Part shown: positions 1 through 5,012 of the stretch, one piece after another
How positions within the stretch are numbered: the stretch's first letter is position 1
How the letters are laid out: the number at the start of each line of letters is the position of its first letter
Assembly: GCA_030705945.1 (NCBI GenBank)
Contig: JAUZPS010000385.1
Span: forward strand, 1 to 5,018
Length of the DNA stretch: 5,018 nucleotides
Direction: 5' to 3'
DNA from: Bacillota bacterium
Lineage (GTDB): Bacteria > Bacillota > Clostridia > Acetivibrionales > DSM-2933
Program-made: the position numbers and the translations under genes
Notes under the pieces: model-generated
Seen by the model: only the letters and a program-made list of their open reading frames with translations
The model's database searches: none
What the model was told of the DNA's origin: nothing

Positions 1-349
1 GATACAAATCGCTTGAAGTGTCAATATTCTTAAATTCTCTTGAAAGAAAACCAGGTTTGGATATTAGTATATTGACTTTTGACCCGGCAGGCATATCATT
101 TATTTCTATATAACCATTTGAATCTGTTTTTGAAGAAAGGGTTGTACCAATAATGCTTACAGTAAAACCCTCTTTGATTTTTGCAGATGCATTTGGTAAG
201 TCAGAAATATAACCAAATAGTTTATAACTTGAACGAGACGGCGTTGATTCAGCGGCAGCGTTTATTGTAAAAACGCTTGATAGAAAAACAGACAAAAGTA
301 AAAAGAGCGAAAATTGTTTTTTAAAATTGCTATAATACCTTATTTTCAT
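1..349 (-). CDS. Secreted protein with carboxypeptidase-regulatory-like beta-sandwich module (N-terminal part; cut by window edge)
   Basis: An open frame runs from an ATG at 349 off the left edge, giving 116 residues. The start follows AAAGGGGT (356-363) with about 6 nt spacing. Residues 1-33 form a signal peptide: basic start (K2, R4, K10, K11), hydrophobic core at about 13-29, and an A-A-A cleavage site at 31-33, so the product is exported. Residues 42-110 read as a small beta-sandwich of the carboxypeptidase-regulatory/CNA-B-like kind: YKLFGYIS, then GFTVSIIGT, TDSNGYIEI, DMPAG and a K-P-G-F-L-R-E segment. From knowledge of the family, this motif order is common beside dockerins or cohesins in secreted proteins of cellulosome-forming clostridia. 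No dockerin repeat is visible here and the C-terminus is missing, so a cellulosomal role is inference. It has its own promoter-like sequence and is separated from cotS by about 300 bp. Confidence 0.75.
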   Translation of the reverse strand, partial: MKIRYYSNFKKQFSLFLLLSVFLSSVFTINAAAESTPSRSSYKLFGYISDLPNASAKIKEGFTVSIIGTTLSSKTDSNGYIEINDMPAGSKVNILISKPGFLSREFKNIDTSSDLY

Positions 350-379
350 AAAATTACCCCTTTATAAATGTATAAATAT

Positions 380-408
380 ATTATAGCGCGCTACATTAAA
401 TCAATTAA
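380..408 (-). promoter_or_regulatory. Candidate sigma-A promoter of the secreted protein, with an internal palindrome
   Basis: On the minus strand a perfect TATAAT (380-385) lies 17 bp from TTAATT (403-408), a weak -35 match (3 of 6 to TTGACA). Transcription would begin near 373, giving a leader of about 24 nt to the ATG at 349. The spacer holds TAGCGCGCTA (384-393), a perfect 10-bp palindrome that is strikingly GC-rich for this region and overlaps the upstream edge of the -10. It could be a repressor site, but nothing shows that. Confidence 0.42.
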
Positions 409-535
409 GCTTTTACATTTATCTATCACAAAATCACTTTAAAACCGTTCGTTATTTTGCTCTGCCAAATGAAATATTAATAATGATTTTAATATAAGTC
501 TAAGTGACAAAGATTGAATGTTTATAAATTAATGA

Positions 536-624
536 AAAACACTTTAAAATTACTTGTATCAACTTCAAAATGATCAGCTGTCAGCTCATCAAGGAAGTTA
601 GCAACAGTAAGTCTAAAGTGTTTT
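536..624 (-). repeat. 89-nt long imperfect palindrome downstream of the CotS-like gene
   Basis: The outer arms AAAACACTTTA (536-546) and TAAAGTGTTTT (614-624) are perfect 11-bp complements. Nested inside are ACTT/AAGT, AACTTC/GAAGTT, and a central hairpin in which TGAT-C-AGCT pairs with AGCT-C-ATCA around a GTC loop, with one C-C mismatch. The element starts about 29 nt after the CotS-like stop in the minus direction, and the minus-strand 3' arm ends in TTTTT. It may act as a transcription terminator or mRNA 3' structure. Its length and nesting are more than a simple terminator needs, so a small palindromic mobile-element relic is also possible. I see nothing else in the rest of the 350-652 gap beyond the promoter listed separately. 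Confidence 0.5.
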
Positions 625-652
625 ACATAACATTAATTTCTATTGTTCAGCA

Positions 653-1645
653 TCAGAAGAAGGAATCGAATTTCTCAATAAACTTTTTGTGGTACTCCAA
701 TTCGTCAATTACTTCCTGAAGTTTGGACAGATAACTTTTTTCAGACCAGCTGCGTTTACTGTTATAATATTTATTAGCTACTCTCCAGAATTTTTGCGGA
801 AATTGTAAAATTATTTTAAGCGCATCAAATTCTGATCTGTCCAGATCATTAATAGAGCGATATTTATCAAGTATAATTTTTGCTTCATTATGAGACCATT
901 TGCATTTTCTCATTTTTCTTCTTAGAAAATTTGCGAGATCATAAATACAAAGTTCAAAACAACAGTAATCAAAGTTAATAGCATAGGTTTTGTTCTCGCT
1001 GCAGATTATATTGTGGTATGTAAAATCATGATGGCAAAAAACGCCCTCTTTCCTCGCTGTTTCAACGAGGTCATTGTATCTGGAGTTTTTTAGTTGGTTT
1101 AGGCTGTTTTCTCCCAAATTATAAAAATAGTCAAAATGTTTTAAGTATAAATAATCAAATTTACTGCCTTCTTTTTTTGCAATGTTTCGAAGGCGCTTTA
1201 TATCTTCCAGGCGTTTGCTGAAATATTTAGGCAATTTACCGAGCTCATCCCGTGAAACGCAGTCCGGTGGCTGTATAAATCCTTTTGATGCTTTATGCAT
1301 TGATGCCAGAAGGATTGAAGCATTCATAACATCCTTAGAGTCATCAAAATTACATTCACGGCCTTCAAACATATCTGTAATAGTATATAAATTATTATCA
1401 AATATCATATATGGATAATTGTCCTGCGCGCATAAGTATCTATCAAGGTTAGTGAAGCCGTTTTTAAAAAGGTGCTCTTTTGCGGCATGAATAAAAATAA
1501 TCCTTTCCGGAGGCAAGGTAGGCTTCCGTAAAAGCTTTTTGCCTTTAGAGGTGTTTAATATGTGGGCATCCCTCAAAGGGGTAATATTTTTTACTGTTAG
1601 GTTGAACTTAGACGCTATTTCCTTTTCTATTTCTGTCTCCTGCAT
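653..1645 (-). CDS. CotS-family spore coat protein (aminoglycoside-phosphotransferase/kinase-like fold)
   Basis: This is a 330-aa protein of about the usual CotS-family length (near 340). The ATG at 1645 follows a strong AAGGAGG with 11 nt spacing. The N-lobe runs over residues 20-93 (G35-K-K-L-L-R-K41 where kinases carry the ATP lysine; GREC at 95-98 matches the family's 'GrE' motif). A helical segment ending ILLASMHKASKGF (111-123) follows. The C-lobe has the catalytic-loop-like H206-D207-F-T-Y-H-N212 and then INFDY (223-227). In this fold the last motif is normally I-D-F/W with the metal-binding Asp; here it is N224, followed by D226. The family coats the spore; CotS in Bacillus subtilis is an inner-coat protein, and enzymatic activity is generally unproven. 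The protein has no signal peptide, consistent with mother-cell cytoplasmic assembly. I found no convincing sigma-E or sigma-K promoter upstream. A general APH-type kinase is the main alternative. Confidence 0.85.
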   Translation of the reverse strand: MQETEIEKEIASKFNLTVKNITPLRDAHILNTSKGKKLLRKPTLPPERIIFIHAAKEHLFKNGFTNLDRYLCAQDNYPYMIFDNNLYTITDMFEGRECNFDDSKDVMNASILLASMHKASKGFIQPPDCVSRDELGKLPKYFSKRLEDIKRLRNIAKKEGSKFDYLYLKHFDYFYNLGENSLNQLKNSRYNDLVETARKEGVFCHHDFTYHNIICSENKTYAINFDYCCFELCIYDLANFLRRKMRKCKWSHNEAKIILDKYRSINDLDRSEFDALKIILQFPQKFWRVANKYYNSKRSWSEKSYLSKLQEVIDELEYHKKFIEKFDSFF

Positions 1646-1975
1646 TTTTTTTGAAACCTCCTTGGAAACGATTATTGAGTGATTATTTAGCAGTTTAATT
1701 AATTATTAAAATTAAATTTTTAGTTATGCTTATATTTTTTTGAGCTTCTTAAAGATGAAAAATTTTTACGCTTTGCAAACTTGCATATCAGTTTGTAACT
1801 TCTGATTGCATGATTTTAGGACTATCATCTAAATTATATGCATGGAGATAGGTCTATAGAATTAATATTATTTAAATAAATTTATAAAATAATTCAAGCA
1901 TTAGATAATTCTACGTCTATGATAATCATTATTCGTATATGGCTGCAAGAATAATAATGATGTGGGAAAGTTGAG
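1646..1975. other. AT-rich intergenic gap between the glycosyltransferase and CotS-like genes, no gene seen
   Basis: No supported gene lies here. Three weak dyads are visible. ATTATTC/GAATAAT (1928-1934 and 1949-1955), with ATC/GAT beyond a 3-nt bulge, starts 15 nt after the glycosyltransferase stop and could be a poor terminator, but no U-run follows. TAGAATTA/TAATTCTA (1857-1864 and 1906-1913) flanks a 41-nt interior. TTGCAAACT/AGTTTGTAA (1773-1781 and 1790-1798) encloses an 8-nt loop. AAGGAGG of the CotS-like gene is at 1657-1663. Confidence 0.5.
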
Positions 1976-3202
1976 TTATTTATTTAAAACTAAATATTTA
2001 AGATTTGATAAAGACTTGATTAATAAATATGCGCAATAGATGGATAAAATGGACATCAGCGGGAAGGCGTATCTGTCAAAAGCCATGTATATACAATGTG
2101 TTATGTTGAAGTATAGAATAATGGATATAAGTAAAAAATGCTTTTTGTAATTTTTTATAAAACAATAAATTAAACCTGGTATTCCTATAAGCAAAATATA
2201 GTGGATTATAAGAACGCTCTTCTTGCTGATATCTAAAAATTCCTTCCAGTAAAATGCGCTACGCCAAAGTTGTATTGTTTTCTTTACTGTATACCAATTG
2301 AGATATCCCCAGAAATCTTTTTTAAATTCAGTTTTTATACGCATTTTTGCGGTAGCCATTTCAGCCTTATTTGTTTCAAACGCGTTTTTTCCAATTTTAT
2401 AGTAAACAATATTTTGAGGAGTCTGTACATAATCTACGTAGGTGCCTTGTAGCATGGGATTTCCGCTTGCTGCTGATAATGGTATAAACTCGTTGTATTC
2501 TTTATAGTTTCTTATCCACCAAGCGGACATAATTATAATAAAAGAGAAGGATAAAGCAGTAAACAATTTTATGAGATATAGAAACTTAAATCTATTAAGC
2601 AAACAGTGAACTAAGAGAAAGACAGGGAATAATGCTATAGTTGGTCTGCATAGGGTTATTATTGCCCATAAAACCCCGAGCGCCGCAAATTTCAATTTGC
2701 TGGGAGCCTCCATAAAAATTAATGATATATAAATCAACGCAATAAGTAGAAATGAAAATAAAGTTTCAGTTAAAAAATATCCTGAAGTAGTGATGTTTGG
2801 AACATAGAAAGCGTATAATATTGCAGCTAAAATAGCGGTTTTATTATCAAATAGTTTCTTTGCGGTAAAGTATACAAATAATATTGCGCCGCAGCTTATT
2901 AAAGCTTGAATTATTCTTGCCCCCTGGAGCCCCCAAAACCCATATCCTGCTATTTTAAAAACAGCTGCAAGGAAAATAGGATAAAGCGGCATAATAAAAA
3001 CAGTTGGCTCATTAAAATTTTGGTATGTAAGAGTACCGGATTTTATCAAAGTAATTGCGCTTTTTACATAATTTATATCATCGCTTGATAACGTTAATTT
3101 ATTATTATACTTTAGAATGAGATATAATTTTATCCCAAAGGATACTCCAATTACTGCAGCTAACAGTATAGGAGACAAAAATAGCTTTATATTTTTTTTC
3201 AA
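1976..3202 (-). CDS. Polytopic GT-C glycosyltransferase (ArnT/PMT-like, GT39/GT83-type)
   Basis: The product is an integral membrane protein of 408 aa. I place the start at TTG 3202 because GGGAGG (3209-3214) lies 6 nt upstream, giving MKKNIKLFL. An in-frame TTG at 3253 adds 17 residues but has no good ribosome binding site. About ten to eleven hydrophobic spans are visible (roughly residues 7-30, 71-86, 96-114, 121-139, 145-164, 171-202, 211-230, 329-348, 354-373, 379-397). The first external loop carries D41-D42-I-N-Y, the position of the acidic catalytic residues in GT-C enzymes, then MPLYPIF (71-77). LTE (144-146), C-R-P (185-187), WWIRNY (228-233), a long external loop with FIPLSAASGNP, and R377-Y-A-F-P near the end fit the PMT_2-like family. 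Such enzymes move a sugar from a polyprenyl-phosphate donor onto lipid, glycan or protein on the outer face of the membrane. Donor and acceptor cannot be told from sequence. Confidence 0.83.
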   Translation of the reverse strand: MKKNIKLFLSPILLAAVIGVSFGIKLYLILKYNNKLTLSSDDINYVKSAITLIKSGTLTYQNFNEPTVFIMPLYPIFLAAVFKIAGYGFWGLQGARIIQALISCGAILFVYFTAKKLFDNKTAILAAILYAFYVPNITTSGYFLTETLFSFLLIALIYISLIFMEAPSKLKFAALGVLWAIITLCRPTIALFPVFLLVHCLLNRFKFLYLIKLFTALSFSFIIIMSAWWIRNYKEYNEFIPLSAASGNPMLQGTYVDYVQTPQNIVYYKIGKNAFETNKAEMATAKMRIKTEFKKDFWGYLNWYTVKKTIQLWRSAFYWKEFLDISKKSVLIIHYILLIGIPGLIYCFIKNYKKHFLLISIILYFNITHCIYMAFDRYAFPLMSILSIYCAYLLIKSLSNLKYLVLNK

Positions 3203-3208
3203 CTTTAG

Positions 3209-3214
3209 CCTCCC
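3209..3214 (-). promoter_or_regulatory. Ribosome binding site that fixes the glycosyltransferase start at TTG 3202
   Basis: AAAAGGGAGG on the minus strand ends 6 nt before TTG 3202. It would lie inside the coding frame if the longer start at 3253 were used. It is the only strong Shine-Dalgarno in the area, so the shorter product is preferred. Confidence 0.7.
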
Positions 3215-3249
3215 TTTTAATATAGACATCAATCTGTAAATTTGTTTTA

Positions 3250-3278
3250 TCAATAAAATTATTGACCTTTATTAAAGG
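3250..3278. promoter_or_regulatory. Two back-to-back palindromes upstream of the glycosyltransferase
   Basis: TCAATAA-AA-TTATTGA (3250-3265) is directly followed by CCTTT-ATT-AAAGG (3266-3278). Both have perfect arms and together fill 29 bp, 48 nt upstream of the chosen start. They could be operator sites or part of a leader structure. In AT-rich DNA such dyads also arise by chance, and no matching -35/-10 pair was found beside them. Confidence 0.3.
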
Positions 3279-3389
3279 GTTTGCTAAATTCAAAAAAATA
3301 TTCAATAAAAATAAAATATAGTAAATCATTTGATTTTTGGTTATGCAGTTTCAAAAAGAAAACTTGTATAATTAGCGTTCAAAAGCTAG

Positions 3390-3536
3390 ATAAGTTGCAA
3401 GAAAGATTATACATTAAAAACGCAGTTAATACGTCTGCATTTTGCTATAAAAGCTGAACTATTCGCAACTTATGAATCGAGTTATATACTTTGCAATATA
3501 AAAAATGTATGTAAAATGTTTATTGCAAAATATATA
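3390..3536 (-). repeat. 147-bp interspersed two-hairpin repeat, copy 1
   Basis: The copy begins ATAAGTTGC and ends GCAAAATATATA. By direct alignment it differs from copy 2 at 11 of 147 positions with no indel. It contains stem-loop A (unit positions 1-84, arms ATAAGTTGC/GCAACTTAT) with an inner hairpin (28-36 with 46-54), and stem-loop B (94-109 with 132-147, 22-nt loop). It lies 188 nt upstream of the glycosyltransferase start and downstream of the 84-aa gene. No target-site duplication is evident. It is the most diverged of the three full copies. Minus-strand orientation is assigned from the pairing pattern and from the gene direction. Confidence 0.9.
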
Positions 3537-3619
3537 GGTACAATGGGTTTTCGTCATACAAAACTTGAACAATGGTTTATTTGAAACACCCTTAATTAGT
3601 ATAATCCTTTATAAAACTT

Positions 3620-3874
3620 CTAGTTTGCGACATAGCTTATGGAATTATATATATGAGCATCGGTTTTAAAAACATTATCAATTCTAAGATCCAGATTGCT
3701 GCTTAATGATAATGAATTTTTTTCTTCATCAAGGAGCTTTCTAATAAAATTTAGTTTTATGTAAGACATGGAAAAGTAGTCTTTGATTTGAATTTTTCCA
3801 TTTAAGACATACTCTTGACAAATCTCAAGAAAATAAACTGCTTCTTTTAAAATAGAATCGCCTAAATTATCCAT
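3620..3874 (-). CDS. Small hypothetical protein, 84 aa, unrecognised
   Basis: I do not recognise this family. Two ATGs compete. The first, at 3883, has its AAGAAGG directly touching the start codon, which is too close. The second, at 3874, has the same AAGG motif 9 nt upstream, so MDNLGDSILKEA is preferred. The product is soluble, with no signal peptide or membrane span. Residues 5-53 look largely helical (DSILKEAVYFLEICQEYVL, then YIKLNFIRKLLDEEK), and the remainder, LSLSSNLDLRIDNVF onward, is more polar. It stands alone, with about 440 bp before it and 417 bp after it. In Bacillus, yaaL (DUF2508) sits beside bofA, but on the other side, and I see no convincing DUF2508 motif here. A sporulation role is suggested only by the neighbourhood. 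Confidence 0.62.
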   Translation of the reverse strand: MDNLGDSILKEAVYFLEICQEYVLNGKIQIKDYFSMSYIKLNFIRKLLDEEKNSLSLSSNLDLRIDNVFKTDAHIYNSISYVAN

Positions 3875-3906
3875 AATACCCATCCTTCTTTGCTTTTGCT
3901 CTCTTA

Positions 3907-3935
3907 AGTATAAGATTAGTAACGTTTTTATTTAA
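3907..3935 (-). promoter_or_regulatory. Weak candidate promoter of the 84-aa gene
   Basis: On the minus strand TATACT (3907-3912) is preceded at 17 bp by TTAAAT (3930-3935). The -10 is good; the -35 matches the consensus at only 3 of 6 positions. The implied leader is about 25 nt, just long enough for the ribosome binding site. Confidence 0.3.
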
Positions 3936-4121
3936 AATTTAACCTTATTTCCACTTAATTGATCAAATTTAATATTTAATATATAATGAACTGTAAAACT
4001 CGTTATATAAAGTTAGCAATAGATAAAAGATAAATCTGAGAAAGACTTAAATAATTTTACAGCTGTTATTAATATTACATATTGCTATTAGCAAATCTCA
4101 TGTATAAAATAAATTCAATAT

Positions 4122-4154
4122 ATTGTAAATACATTAACAATGTTAATATACAAT
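4122..4154. promoter_or_regulatory. Nested palindrome, possible operator or hairpin
   Basis: ATTAACA (4133-4139) and TGTTAAT (4141-4147) are perfect 7-bp arms around a single A. ATTGTA (4122-4127) and TACAAT (4149-4154) form a second pair outside them, with unequal spacers. A dyad with a one-base centre suits a dimeric protein site better than an RNA hairpin. No regulator is identified, and it lies about 250 bp from the nearest start. Confidence 0.28.
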
Positions 4155-4250
4155 TTTAGAAATGTCAATATATGGAATGTAATACATGTATACAAATTAT
4201 CTTAAAACAAGATTTACAAAAAATGGTAATTCAGCATTTTCTGGCATTAA

Positions 4251-4303
4251 ATAAGTTGATAAAATATATTACGCTATTTTACATTTGTCTATTGCAAAAT
4301 ATA
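4251..4303 (-). repeat. Degraded or deleted remnant of the 147-bp repeat
   Basis: ATAAGTTG (4251-4258) equals the first 8 bases of the repeat, and TATTGCAAAATATA (4290-4303) equals unit positions 132-145 exactly. TTTTACA between them resembles the left arm of stem B. The interior is otherwise lost. The remnant ends 14 nt from the bofA stop codon, so bofA has repeat material on both sides. Confidence 0.5.
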
Positions 4304-4317
4304 CATTTTTGAAGTTT

Positions 4318-4587
4318 CTATAAGTAGAAAAACTTTAATGCTACAAGAAGAAGTACTCCTGGAATCCCAAGAAAACCCACCAAAACGGCAGAAAATATAT
4401 TTAAAGGAATATTGAATCCCATCATACGCCCTATAAAATTAATAGCTAGAAGTAAAAGGGCTCCTAATAAACAGTTGTATATTAGTCGCATAATTATTTT
4501 CAAAGGAACTAAAAACAATCTGCCAATAAAAAATAAAAATATAATACCGACCATATAAGCTAAAATTATTTCATAGCTAAGTTTCAA
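4318..4587 (-). CDS. bofA: BofA-like inhibitor of pro-sigma-K processing
   Basis: The product is an 89-aa membrane protein, almost the length of Bacillus subtilis BofA (87 aa). The start is TTG 4587, 7 nt after a near-perfect AGGAGG (4595-4600). A longer frame opening at 4635 would add 16 residues, the first of them encoded by the adjacent repeat, and is rejected. Two hydrophobic stretches (about 6-37 and 39-52) are followed by N50-F-I-G-R, NIPLN (59-63) and the family's C-terminal signature with G71, LGIPG (73-77) and LLLVALKFF. In Bacillus, BofA sits with SpoIVFA in the outer forespore membrane and holds the intramembrane protease SpoIVFB inactive until the forespore signals, delaying sigma-K activation in the mother cell. 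bofA usually follows recR and yaaL; those would lie beyond the right edge, if present. The leader is formed almost wholly by repeat copy 2. Confidence 0.92.
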   Translation of the reverse strand: MKLSYEIILAYMVGIIFLFFIGRLFLVPLKIIMRLIYNCLLGALLLLAINFIGRMMGFNIPLNIFSAVLVGFLGIPGVLLLVALKFFYL

Positions 4588-4593
4588 AATAGC

Positions 4594-4600
4594 ACCTCCT
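4594..4600 (-). promoter_or_regulatory. Ribosome binding site that fixes the bofA start at TTG 4587
   Basis: TAGGAGGT on the minus strand is nearly the full anti-16S complement and is spaced 7 nt from TTG. It lies inside the longer frame from 4635, which itself has no comparable site, so it decides the start. Only 10 nt separate it from repeat copy 2. Confidence 0.82.
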
Positions 4601-4610
4601 ACATTCCTAT

Positions 4611-4757
4611 ATAAGTTGCAAAAAAGATTATACATTAAAAATGCAGTTAATACGTCTGGATTTTACTATCAAAGCTGAACTTTTCGCAACTTATGAATCA
4701 AGGTATATATTTTACAATATAAAAAATGGATGTAAAATGTTTATTGCAAAATATATA
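4611..4757 (-). repeat. 147-bp interspersed two-hairpin repeat, copy 2 (bofA leader)
   Basis: The copy is 143 of 147 identical to copy 3 and 136 of 147 to copy 1, without gaps. Stem A pairs unit positions 1-15 with 70-84 (AAGTTGC/GCAACTT core); stem B pairs 94-109 with 132-147. If transcription enters from the right, this copy is the 5' leader of bofA, with stem A ending just before the ribosome binding site. That places it where an RNA structure could affect translation, though no ligand or known riboswitch class is recognised. Confidence 0.92.
4627..4632 (-). promoter_or_regulatory. -10-like TATAAT inside the repeat, facing bofA
   Basis: A perfect TATAAT at unit positions 17-22 is conserved in all three full copies, reading toward bofA in copy 2. 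It would start transcripts near 4620 with a leader of about 33 nt. No -35 is found at 16-18 bp, and the upstream TG lacks the one-base gap of an extended -10, so this is only a possibility. In Bacillus bofA is a sigma-E gene, and no sigma-E promoter is visible here. Confidence 0.25.
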
Positions 4758-4865
4758 GTAATGTTGTCCATTTGTACAATTGTATTTTTGAAATATCAAT
4801 AATATTACAACAATATGAACTGAGCTAACTTAAAGATGACCAAATAAATGTAATGTTTTATATAA

Positions 4866-5012
4866 ATAAGTTGCGAAAAAGATTATACATTAAAAATGCA
4901 GTTAATACGTCTGGATTTTACTATCAAAGCTGAACTTTCCTCAACTTATGAATCAAGGTATATATTTTACAATATAAAAAATAGATGTAAAATGTTTATT
5001 GCAAAATATATA
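4866..5012 (-). repeat. 147-bp interspersed two-hairpin repeat, copy 3
   Basis: The copy differs from copy 2 at 4 positions (unit 10, 74, 76 and 119) and lies 108 bp from it in direct orientation. One change (unit 76, G to T) breaks a base pair of stem A; stem B is unchanged. The 108-bp spacer (4758-4865) shows no gene or known site. The close match to copy 2 suggests recent local duplication or recent spread. Confidence 0.92.

Larger units (their letters stand above)
3875..4317. other. Gene-poor gap between bofA and the 84-aa gene
   Basis: No coding region is supported in this 443-bp stretch, which is almost entirely A and T. It holds the weak promoter of the 84-aa gene, a symmetrical palindrome near 4122-4154 and a remnant of the 147-bp repeat near 4251-4303, each listed separately. 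No clear terminator follows bofA. Confidence 0.6.

Noticed and set aside
1182..1418. Open frame on the plus strand
   Set aside because: It lies wholly inside the well-supported CotS-like gene on the other strand and has no family resemblance.
1690..1735. Sigma-E/sigma-K promoter for the CotS-like gene (CATAACTA on the minus strand)
   Set aside because: The -10 lacks the expected T, and no suitable -35 lies at the right distance.
2270..2452. Plus-strand open frame inside the glycosyltransferase
   Set aside because: It is antisense to the glycosyltransferase gene, has no recognisable protein features and no clear ribosome binding site.
2906..3088. Second plus-strand open frame inside the glycosyltransferase
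   Set aside because: Also antisense to a convincing gene; its composition looks like a shadow of membrane-protein codons.
3105..3329. Minus-strand 74-aa frame overlapping the start of the glycosyltransferase
   Set aside because: It is in another frame, overlaps the glycosyltransferase and its ribosome binding site, and resembles no known family.
3620..3883. The small protein as YaaL (DUF2508)
   Set aside because: It is downstream rather than upstream of bofA and I cannot match DUF2508 motifs to it.
4588..4635. 16-residue N-terminal extension of BofA
   Set aside because: Its start has no ribosome binding site, its first codons come from the repeat, and TTG 4587 has an ideal AGGAGG upstream and gives the normal family length.
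3390..5012. CRISPR array
   Set aside because: The repeats are 147 bp with spacings of over 1,000 bp and 108 bp, not short regular repeat-spacer units.
3390..5012. Stem B of the repeat as an intrinsic terminator
   Set aside because: The stem is almost all A-T and no U-run follows it on either strand.
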